64,000 bases of DNA from Aphrocallistes beatrix (Eukaryota; Porifera; Hexactinellida; Sceptrulophora; Aphrocallistidae), in NCBI GenBank assembly GCA_963281255.1, contig OY725497.1:496001-560000 (forward strand), read 5' to 3'. Positions 43,524 to 55,500 of this stretch are shown here, piece by piece. Position 1 is the first letter of the stretch. Every line of letters starts with the position of its first letter. Both the position numbers and the translations under genes were made by a program. The notes under the pieces were generated by a model. That model saw nothing but the letters and a program-made list of their open reading frames with translations, did not search any database and had not been told where the DNA came from.

Positions 43524-46500
43524 ATGCTTACTAAGAAACAGAAGAGCTTCATAGGCCAGCCGCTCCCTGCTGGATATCAGGCGGGGGTAGGACGCGGTGC
43601 GACTGCATTCACAACTCGATCAGACATCGGACCCGCGCGAGATGCGAATGATGTCCCGGATGAGAGACACAGACATGTGTCGTATAAAAAATCGAGCGAG
43701 CCCGAAGTTGTCCAAGAAATAGATGATGAGTTAGAAGAAGACTTGAATGACACCAATTACGACGAGTTCTCTGGATACGGGGGTTCTCTGTTCAAGTAAG
43801 TTTTTTGTTTTAAGCGGGTTCATGACAGGCACCTCGATTAATGCTTATCCTCCTATTCCTGTTAGCTCGGGTCCGTACGAGAAGGATGACGAGGAAGCCG
43901 ATGGGGTGTACGTGGGGATCGATCGGAGGATGGACGGACGCAGGAAGGAAAGGAGAGAACAGAGGTTCAAGGAGGAGGTGTTACGCTACAGGGAAGAGAG
44001 ACCGAAGATTCAGCAACAGTTTGCCGGTCTCAAGCGGGATCTTGCGCAGGTCTCATCTGATGAGTGGGCTTCCATCCCTGAGGTGGGGGATGTGCGAAAT
44101 AAAAAGCAGAGAGGAGCCAGTCGCGCGGAAAAATTCACACCTGTCCCAGATGTCGTACTCCGTGGCGTGTCAAACAGTGCCATTTCAATACCCAGTATAG
44201 ACCCTCGAGCACGACTCACCACCCCATTCCCGGGGAGCTTGACACCTGGCTTCAGTACCACTTCCAAGATGGACCTCAACCTGTTTGGAGAGGAAAAGAA
44301 AAAGTTTATCACAGTGAAACTGGATCAGGTAAGTTCTCTTAATTCCCTTATTTACCACAACAGTACAGTGGAATGCAGCTCGTGCTCTTAGATGTCAGAC
44401 TCGGTTAGCGGTCAGACGGTGGTGGATCCAAAGAGTTTCTGCACAGACCTGAAGAACATCACGCCCCAGTCCTTCACAGACATCGGAGATCTGAAGAAAG
44501 CGCGGCTCTTGCTCGAGTCGATCACTAAGACCAATCCCAAACACGGGCCTGGATGGATCGCGCGCGCTCGCCTGGAAGAAGTGACCGGACACCTTCAGAT
44601 GGCGAGGCAGATTATCGCTAAAGGCTGCGAGGCAGTGGCCAACGGAGAGGAGGTGTGGCTTGAAGCTACCAGACTGCAGACCCCTGAGAATGCCAAATCC
44701 GTGGTCGCGAAAGCTGTCAGGTTAGTTCCTACATACTACTAAGCACTATACGTTAATCCGTGTGTCGTCATATGTCAGTATGTTGGTTAACCAAATGGTT
44801 TAACAAACTGACAGAATACGACCATTAACATTGGATTTGCTAGAAGAAACAGTTCAATATAGATAGATTAAGGATAATATGGGTTCAATGCAACATCTAA
44901 TGAAGTTACATATATATATATATATATGATGCGTATCCTCCAACTCATTGCTTGGCTAAGTATTGCTTAATCCGTGGATCTTGCACATGCTCCAAGTCCT
45001 CAGCTTTCGCGACTACTGCATCCAGGTAGTCAAATCCCGGAGCAGTTATCACTCCAACAAGAGAATAAGACTCTGCATCTTGCGTCCATGCTGCAAGCCA
45101 AGTGCCTGCTGGTATCAAAATATGGAATGCCTCTCCTTTGGAGACGTCTCTGCCTAGCACGGCAGTACTGATGCAGTTCGAATCTGGTTTGATTGTGAGT
45201 ATATGCAGAGGAGAGCCTTCATAGAAACAGAAATATTCATCGCTCTTCTTGAGTTTATGCCACGTGTTGTGCTCATTTCCTGGCTGCAAGTAGTACATTA
45301 TTGCTGAGTAGTTACGTGTGTCCTTGTCTAGTTGGTAATTTCCTTGAGAGCGGAAGCTCTCGATGTAGTAGCCCATCCCACCTGGGTGCCTTTGGAGGTG
45401 TAACTCTCTGATCAGTTCTTCGACACGAGGAGTCTCTTTTGCATCTGCCATGCAACCCAAATATGTTTCTGGAATAAATTCGTTTAATAAAATACGAGGT
45501 GTGTATTTATTTATTTATTTATATACGTATCTGGTTGAGTAGGAGTTCGAGTCAAAACGCCAAAGCTGCTACAAACCATAATGAACTCGTAAAATTGCCG
45601 TAATTACATTGCCATATGCCTAAAATTCCGTGACTACTTCTATTTCCAGCCTACTAAGTATTATGAGACTAGTCAAGAAGATTGTCGTACAATAATTCCT
45701 GGGTATTCTTTTTCAGTAAATTAATACGATATTCTTATACATTTATGTTGACTTTATGATAAATTGAGTTCAACTGTAGAATACCTAGCATTTATATGGC
45801 TTCAGTGCCATAAAAAAATGGCTGGAAGACATCCGCGATATCGGGGACACTGTGTGTGTGTTCTACAGTTAATACTAAGGTTAATTTTGCTGAAAGATTA
45901 CCTATTCTATCATAGACAAATTCCACAGAGTGTACGTTTATGGGTGAAAGCCTCTGAATTAGAAGCAGAGGTGTTAAACAAGAAGAGAGTTCTGAGAAAG
46001 GCTTTAGAACACGTCCCCACGAGTGTGGCTCTTTGGAAAGAGGCTGTGAAGCTGGAGGAGCCTGACGATGCTCGCATCCTGCTTAGCCGGGCTGTGGAAT
46101 GCTGTCCCACCTCTGTTGACCTCTGGGTTGCTCTGGCAAAGCTAGAAACGTATGAGAATGCAAGGAAAGTGCTGAATAAGGCTCGAGAGAAGATTCCTAC
46201 TGAGAGGCAGATCTGGTTAACAGCAGCTAAACTGGAAGAAGCACACAAGAATACGGACATGGTCAAGACCATTATAGACAGAGCCATCAGTTCCCTGCTG
46301 TCCAATGGCGTAGAGATTAACCGGGAACAGTGGCTGAAAGATGTGAGTTAATTCATCATTGCGCTTCACCACGAATTACAGTCGACTCTGCTTAATAGGG
46401 TCACATCGGTCAGAGGACATTTTACCCCGATTAAGCGGAGAACCTTATTAACCGAAAATATTTCGTATTAGCTTCTATGTGTGAGAGCTATTCCGATCCT

Positions 46501-49500
46501 GCCAAAAGTGACACTATTAAGCGGTTGACCCAATTAAACAGTGACCCTATTAAGCGGAGTCGACTGTAATTACCTATTTATACTTCTCAGGCACACGACT
46601 GCGATAAGACTGGCAGTGCGTTGACCAGCCAAGCTGTTGTGCACGCAGTGCTGGAGATTGGAGTGGAGGCTGAGTCGCGTAAGAGTCAGTGGCTGGAAGA
46701 TGCAGACACGGCCGTGCAGGCTGAAGCTCTCTACTGTGCCAGAGCTATCTACTCGCACGCCCTGTCCGTCTTCCCGACGAAGAAGAGCATCTGGCTGCGC
46801 GCCGCCTACTTCGAGAAGGAACATGGGAGCCGTTCCTCTCTGGAGAGGTTGCTACAGGATGCCGTGCAGCACTGTCCAAAGGCAGAGGTGTTGTGGCTGA
46901 TGGGCGCCAAATCTAGATGGCTAGCAGGTGACGTGCCTGGAGCCAGGACCATTCTAGCGGAGGCCTTCAAGGTAAATTCTATTTTGTGATTTATGAAGAG
47001 TTGATCAGATCAGCGAAGATTAGGATATTTCCAATTTTGTAATCGTAAAATCCAAAAACACAGATAAGTTATACATTAAAACTTAACCCGCGCAGCGCAA
47101 GCAAGCAAAGCCTGCTTGTATGTAGTTACTCATTATCTCCCCCCAGTGCAGCTCCAGGAACTGACTCGAAGGAACACGAAATGTGAATAACGGAATGCAT
47201 CAGGAAATGCTCATTTTAGAGCATTCTAAGTTCGAATCTACATTTCAAAACACTCTATATTAGCCGTTGAGAACTCGCTTTTAGCATAAAATAAGATTTT
47301 TTTCAAAAGGTGTGATAAAATATCAGGGTCGGGTTCAAGTAATTGTACTTCTTTACATTTTTTGAATTACATTTTTGAGTACTTGTATTTGTACTTAAGT
47401 ACTTGCTTGTTATCCTTCACTTCTTATATTAACATGGCGTACAATGATTTCTATTGTGATAGTGTATAGCCATATATATTGTGTTGAAAAGGTGTGAAAA
47501 ATTGTTTTCCATTTTTTGCAGAGGTGTGAAAATTTCGCTTAGATCTTAGAACTTAATCGTAGTCATATCATTTGACACCTATATGTCAATTTTCATATCT
47601 CTACAACTTGCCAATTCTTCAATCAATTCGGACAAACACGAAAAAATCTTAGCATTTTAATATATACGATACAAGCGCGCTTCGACATGCTTGCGCTGCG
47701 GGGCTTGCGGAAACTTTATGTCCGCAGAGTTGCCCTGCGGGCGGCTGGAATTACTCAATCCAGCCTATTTTGTTAATTTATATAAATATTTTAAACAAAG
47801 GTTAAAAATAATCATATCGATCACAAAATATAATATCCGAATTCTACACCCCCTAAACCATATGTCAACCGTTGGAAACTGGTCTTTACCATATTTTGTA
47901 ATTTGTTTACTTTATGTATCTATTGCAAACAAATTATTTATTATATCGATCTGAAAATATGATATTCGAAATCTACAGCACTGAAAACCCCATGTCAATC
48001 GTTTAAAGCAAGTTTCTAGCATATTTTCCCAGCATGCTGCGTTTTAATTCTCAGCATGCTGGGATTTCTCAGCATGCTGGGATTTAATTCTCAGCATGCT
48101 GGGATTTAATTCTCAGCATGCTGGGATTTCTCAGCATGCTGGGATTTAATTCTCAGCATGCTGGGATTTAATTCTCAGCATGCTGGGATTTCTCAGCATG
48201 CTGGGATTTAATTCTCAGCATGCTGGGATTTAATTCTCAGCATGCTGGGATTTCTCAGCATGCTGAGATTTAATTCTCAGCATGCTGGGATTTAATTCTC
48301 AGCATGCTGGGATTTCTCAGCATGCTGGGATTTAATTCTCAGCATGCTGGGATTTAATTCTCAGCATGCTGAGATTTAATTCTAAGCATGCTGGGATTTC
48401 TCAGCATGCTGAGATTTAATTCTCAGCATGCTGGGATTTAATTCTCAGCATGCTGGGATTTAATTCTCAGCATGCTGGGATTTCTCAGCATGCTGAGATT
48501 TAATTCTCAGCATGCTGGGATTTAATTCTCAGCATGCTGGGATTTAATTCTCAGCATGCTGGGATTTCTCAGCATGCTGAGATTTAATTCTCAGCATGCT
48601 GGGATTTCTCAGCATGCTGAGATTTAATTCTCAGCATGCTGGGATTTCTCAGCATGCTGAGATTTAATTCTCAGCATGCTGGGATTTAATTCTCAGCATG
48701 CTGGGATTTAATTCTCAGCATGCTGGGATTTCTCAGCATGCTGGGATTTAATTCTCAGCATGCTGGGATTTAATTCTCAGCATGCTGGGATTTAATTCTC
48801 AGCATGCTGGGATTTCTCAGCATGCTGAGATTTAATTCTCAGCATGCTGGGATTTCTCAGCATGCTGGGATTTAATTCTCAGCATGCTGGGATTTAATTC
48901 TCAGCATGCTGGGATTTAATTCTCAGCATGCTGGGATTTCTCAGCATGCTGAGATTTAATTCTCAGCATGCTGGGATTTAATTCTCAGCATGCTGGGATT
49001 TAATTCTCAGCATGCTGGGATTTCTCAGCATGCTGGGATTTAATTCTCAGCATGCTGGGATTTAATTCTCAGCATGCTGAGATTTAATTCTAAGCATGCT
49101 GGGATTTCTCAGCATGCTGAGATTTAATTCTCAGCATGCTGGGATTTAATTCTCAGCATGCTGGGATTTAATTCTCAGCATGCTGGGATTTCTCAGCATG
49201 CTGAGATTTAATTCTCAGCATGCTGGGATTTAATTCTCAGCATGCTGGGATTTAATTCTCAGCATGCTGGGATTTCTCAGCATGCTGAGATTTAATTCTC
49301 AGCATGCTGGGATTTCTCAGCATGCTGAGATTTAATTCTCAGCATGCTGGGATTTCTCAGCATGCTGAGATTTAATTCTCAGCATGCTGGGATTTAATTC
49401 TCAGCATGCTGGGATTTAATTCTCAGCATGCTGGGATTTCTCAGCATGCTGGGATTTAATTCTCAGCATGCTGGGATTTAATTCTCAGCATGCTGGGATT

Positions 49501-52500
49501 TCTCAGCATGCTGAGATTTAATTCTCAGCATGCTGGGATTTCTCAGCATGCTGGGATTTAATTCTCAGCATGCTGGGATTTAATTCTCAGCATGCTGGGA
49601 TTTAATTCTCAGCATGCTGGGATTTAATTCTCAGCATGCTGGGATTTCTCAGCATGCTGAGATTTAATTCTCAGCATGCTGGGATTTAATTCTCAGCATG
49701 CTGGGATTTAATTCTCAGCATGCTGGGATTTCTCAGCATGCTGGGATTTAATTCTCAGCATGCTGGGATTTAATTCTCAGCATGCTGAGATTTAATTCTA
49801 AGCATGCTGGGATTTCTCAGCATGCTGAGATTTAATTCTCAGCATGCTGGGATTTAATTCTCAGCATGCTGGGATTTAATTCTCAGCATGCTGGGATTTA
49901 ATTCTCAGCATGCTGGGATTTCTCAGCATGCTGAGATTTAATTCTCAGCATGCTGAGATTTAATTCTCAGCATGCTGGGATTTCTCAGCATGCTGAGATT
50001 TAATTCTCAGCATGCTGGGATTTCTCAGCATGCTGGGATTTAATTCTCAGCATGCTGGGATTTAATTCTCAGCATGCTGGGATTTAATTCTCAGCATGCT
50101 GGGATTTCTCAGCATGCTGGGATTTAATTCTCAGCATGCTGGGATTTCTCAGCATGCTGAGATTTAATTCTCAGCATGCTGGGATTTAATTCTCAGCATG
50201 CTGGGATTTAATTCTCAGCATGCTGGGATTTAATTCTCAGCATGCTGGGATTTAATTCTCAGCATGCTGGGATTTAATTCTCAGCATGCTGGGATTTCTC
50301 AGCATGCTGAGATTTAATTCTCAGCATGCTGGGATTTAATTCTCAGCATGCTGGGATTTAATTCTCAGCATGCTGGGATTTAATTCTCAGCATGCTGAGA
50401 TTTAATTCTAAGCATGCTGGGATTTCTCAGCATGCTGAGATTTAATTCTCAGCATGCTGGGATTTCTCAGCATGCTGGGATTTCTCAGCATGCTGAGATT
50501 TAATTCTCAGCATGCTGGGATTTCTCAGCATGCTGGGATTTAATTCTCAGCATGCTGGGATTTAATTCTCAGCATGCTGGGATTTAATTCTCAGCATGCT
50601 GGGATTTCTCAGCATGCTGGGATTTAATTCTCAGCATGCTGGGATTTAATTCTCAGCATGCTGAGATTTAATTCTAAGCATGCTGGGATTTCTCAGCATG
50701 CTGAGATTTAATTCTCAGCATGCTGGGATTTAATTCTCAGCATGCTGGGATTTAATTCTCAGCATGCTGGGATTTAATTCTCAGCATGCTGGGATTTCTC
50801 AGCATGCTGAGATTTAATTCTCAGCATGCTGAGATTTAATTCTCAGCATGCTGGGATTTCTCAGCATGCTGAGATTTAATTCTCAGCATGCTGGGATTTC
50901 TCAGCATGCTGGGATTTAATTCTCAGCATGCTGGGATTTAATTCTCAGCATGCTGGGATTTCTCAGCATGCTGGGATTTAATTCTCAGCATGCTGGGATT
51001 TCTCAGCATGCTGGGATTTAATTCTCAGCATGCTGGGATTTCTCAGCATGCTGAGATTTAATTCTCAGCATGCTGGGATTTAATTCTCAGCATGCTGGGA
51101 TTTAATTCTCAGCATGCTGGGATTTCTCAGCATGCTGAGATTTAATTCTCAGCATGCTGGGATTTAATTCTCAGCATGCTGGGATTTAATTCTCAGCATG
51201 CTGGGATTTAATTCTCAGCATGCTGAGATTTAATTCTAAGCATGCTGGGATTTCTCAGCATGCTGAGATTTAATTCTCAGCATGCTGGGATTTAATTCTC
51301 AGCATGCTGGGATTTCTCAGCATGCTGAGATTTAATTCTCAGCATGCTGGGATTTCTCAGCATGCTGAGATTTAATTCTCAGCATGCTGGGATTTCTCAG
51401 CATGCTGGGATTTAATTCTCAGCATGCTGGGATTTAATTCTCAGCATGCTGGGATTTCTCAGCATGCTGGGATTTAATTCTCAGCATGCTGGGATTTCTC
51501 AGCATGCTGAGATTTAATTCTCAGCATGCTGGGATTTCTCAGCATGCTGAGATTTAATTCTCAGCATGCTGGGATTTCTCAGCATGCTGGGATTTAATTC
51601 TCAGCATGCTGGGATTTAATTCTCAGCATGCTGGGATTTCTCAGCATGCTGGGATTTAATTCTCAGCATGCTGGGATTTCTCAGCATGCTGAGATTTAAT
51701 TCTCAGCATGCTGGGATTTCTCAGCATGCTGAGATTTAATTCTCAGCATGCTGGGATTTCTCAGCATGCTGAGATTTAATTCTCAGCATGCTGGGATTTC
51801 TCAGCATGCTGAGATTTAATTCTCAGCATGCTGGGATTTCTCAGCATGCTGAGATTTAATTCTCAGCATGCTGGGATTTAATTCTCAGCATGCTGGGATT
51901 TAATTCTCAGCATGCTGGGATTTCTCAGCATGCTGGGATTTAATTCTCAGCATGCTGGGATTTAATTCTCAGCATGCTGGGATTTCTCAGCATGCTGAGA
52001 TTTAATTCTCAGCATGCTGGGATTTCTCAGCATGCTGGGATTTAATTCTCAGCATGCTGGGATTTAATTCTCAGCATGCTGGGATTTAATTCTCAGCATG
52101 CTGGGATTTAATTCTCAGCATGCTGGGATTTCTCAGCATGCTGAGATTTAATTCTCAGCATGCTGGGATTTAATTCTCAGCATGCTGGGATTTAATTCTC
52201 AGCATGCTGGGATTTCTCAGCATGCTGGGATTTAATTCTCAGCATGCTGGGATTTAATTCTCAGCATGCTGAGATTTAATTCTAAGCATGCTGGGATTTC
52301 TCAGCATGCTGAGATTTAATTCTCAGCATGCTGGGATTTAATTCTCAGCATGCTGGGATTTAATTCTCAGCATGCTGGGATTTAATTCTCAGCATGCTGG
52401 GATTTCTCAGCATGCTGAGATTTAATTCTCAGCATGCTGAGATTTAATTCTCAGCATGCTGGGATTTCTCAGCATGCTGAGATTTAATTCTCAGCATGCT

Positions 52501-55500
52501 GGGATTTCTCAGCATGCTGGGATTTAATTCTCAGCATGCTGGGATTTAATTCTCAGCATGCTGGGATTTAATTCTCAGCATGCTGGGATTTCTCAGCATG
52601 CTGGGATTTAATTCTCAGCATGCTGGGATTTCTCAGCATGCTGAGATTTAATTCTCAGCATGCTGGGATTTAATTCTCAGCATGCTGGGATTTAATTCTC
52701 AGCATGCTGGGATTTAATTCTCAGCATGCTGGGATTTAATTCTCAGCATGCTGGGATTTAATTCTCAGCATGCTGGGATTTCTCAGCATGCTGAGATTTA
52801 ATTCTCAGCATGCTGGGATTTAATTCTCAGCATGCTGGGATTTAATTCTCAGCATGCTGGGATTTAATTCTCAGCATGCTGAGATTTAATTCTAAGCATG
52901 CTGGGATTTCTCAGCATGCTGAGATTTAATTCTCAGCATGCTGGGATTTCTCAGCATGCTGGGATTTCTCAGCATGCTGAGATTTAATTCTCAGCATGCT
53001 GGGATTTCTCAGCATGCTGGGATTTAATTCTCAGCATGCTGGGATTTAATTCTCAGCATGCTGGGATTTAATTTTCAGCATGCTGGGATTTAATTCTCAG
53101 CATGCTGGGATTTCTCAGCATGCTGAGATTTAATTCTCAGCATGCTGGGATTTAATTCTCAGCATGCTGGGATTTAATTCTCAGCATGCTGGGATTTCTC
53201 AGCATGCTGGGATTTAATTCTCAGCATGCTGGGATTTAATTCTCAGCATGCTGAGATTTAATTCTAAGCATGCTGGGATTTCTCAGCATGCTGAGATTTA
53301 ATTCTCAGCATGCTGGGATTTAATTCTCAGCATGCTGGGATTTAATTCTCAGCATGCTGGGATTTAATTCTCAGCATGCTGGGATTTCTCAGCATGCTGA
53401 GATTTAATTCTCAGCATGCTGAGATTTAATTCTCAGCATGCTGGGATTTCTCAGCATGCTGAGATTTAATTCTCAGCATGCTGGGATTTCTCAGCATGCT
53501 GGGATTTAATTCTCAGCATGCTGGGATTTAATTCTCAGCATGCTGGGATTTCTCAGCATGCTGGGATTTAATTCTCAGCATGCTGGGATTTCTCAGCATG
53601 CTGGGATTTAATTCTCAGCATGCTGGGATTTCTCAGCATGCTGAGATTTAATTCTCAGCATGCTGGGATTTAATTCTCAGCATGCTGGGATTTAATTCTC
53701 AGCATGCTGGGATTTCTCAGCATGCTGAGATTTAATTCTCAGCATGCTGGGATTTAATTCTCAGCATGCTGGGATTTAATTCTCAGCATGCTGGGATTTA
53801 ATTCTCAGCATGCTGAGATTTAATTCTAAGCATGCTGGGATTTCTCAGCATGCTGAGATTTAATTCTCAGCATGCTGGGATTTAATTCTCAGCATGCTGG
53901 GATTTCTCAGCATGCTGAGATTTAATTCTCAGCATGCTGGGATTTCTCAGCATGCTGAGATTTAATTCTCAGCATGCTGGGATTTCTCAGCATGCTGGGA
54001 TTTAATTCTCAGCATGCTGGGATTTAATTCTCAGCATGCTGGGATTTCTCAGCATGCTGGGATTTAATTCTCAGCATGCTGGGATTTCTCAGCATGCTGA
54101 GATTTAATTCTCAGCATGCTGGGATTTCTCAGCATGCTGAGATTTAATTCTCAGCATGCTGGGATTTCTCAGCATGCTGGGATTTAATTCTCAGCATGCT
54201 GGGATTTAATTCTCAGCATGCTGGGATTTCTCAGCATGCTGGGATTTAATTCTCAGCATGCTGGGATTTCTCAGCATGCTGAGATTTAATTCTCAGCATG
54301 CTGGGATTTCTCAGCATGCTGAGATTTAATTCTCAGCATGCTGGGATTTCTCAGCATGCTGGGATTTCTCAGCATGCTGAGATTTAATTCTCAGCATGCT
54401 GGGATTTCTCAGCATGCTGAGATTTAATTCTCAGCATGCTGGGATTTAATTCTCAGCATGCTGGGAATTCAAAACGCAGCATCAATTGATGATTATACTT
54501 GTAGGATTATGTACGAAAATCTAAGTGACTTTTCACACCTCTGCAAAAAAAAACAAATTTTCACACCTTTTCTATACAACACGTACTATGTACGGCATCA
54601 CTCTCACAATAGAAATCATTGTACAACACTATTGTAGGCTGTCATTGTTAGCAATAACTTTATATAGATGTCTCAATTATCTTATAGTGTATAACAATAA
54701 AAAAGGTTATATGTATATTTTCACACCTTTATATACATATTTTCACACGATTTGACGAATTTTGAAAATTATGCTAGAGACTAGCTTCCAACGGTTGACA
54801 TGGGGTTTTTGAGGGTGTAGATTTCGAATATCATCTTTTCAGATCGATGTGATGAATTATTTGTTTACTTTTGTTTACATTAGATAAATAAAGTAAATAA
54901 ATCTCAAAAATATGCTAGAAACTTGCTTTTAACGGTTGACAAGGGTTTTCAGTGCTGTAGATTTCGAATATCATATATTCAGATCTATATGATAAATTAT
55001 TTGTGTACTTTTGTTTACAATAGATACAAAAAGTCTACCAATTATAGCAATAGGCTAGAGACTAGCTTCCAACGGTTGACTTGGGGTTTTTAGTGCTGTA
55101 GATTTCGAATATTATATCTTCGGATCCATATGAGAAATTATTCGTTCTCTGCGGACACAGTGTCCGCAAGCCGCGCAGCGCAAGCAAGCGAAGCGCGCTT
55201 GTATAAGATTATCTTGATCTCATTGTTTAGGCTAATGCAAATAGTGAAGAGATTTGGCTTGCAGCTGTAAAGCTTGAAAGTGAGAATAATGAATACAAGA
55301 GGGCTAAATGGTTGTTAGGTAAGGCGCGAGAAAGCGCGGGCACAGCTCGCGTGGTGACGAAGTCAGCCAAGTTAGAATGGGCTCTGCAAAACCTTGACGA
55401 AGCGGATCAGCTATTAAATGAAGGCATTCAGAAGTATCCTGACAATCCGAAACTGTGGATGATGCGCGGACAGATGAGAGAGCAGAAGGGGGAGCTTGGG

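Noticed and set aside
44963..45171. Plus-strand frames over the cupin gene
   Set aside because: Antisense shadows of the reverse-strand cupin coding sequence, which has clear family motifs.
48030..54470. Could the regular repeat be a CRISPR array?
   Set aside because: There are no unique spacers; units are directly tandem with 18- or 22-bp periods, and the locus is a eukaryotic intron.
48030..54470. Satellite as a centromere
   Set aside because: 6.4 kb inside an actively spliced housekeeping gene gives no support for centromere function; only genome-wide data could raise this.
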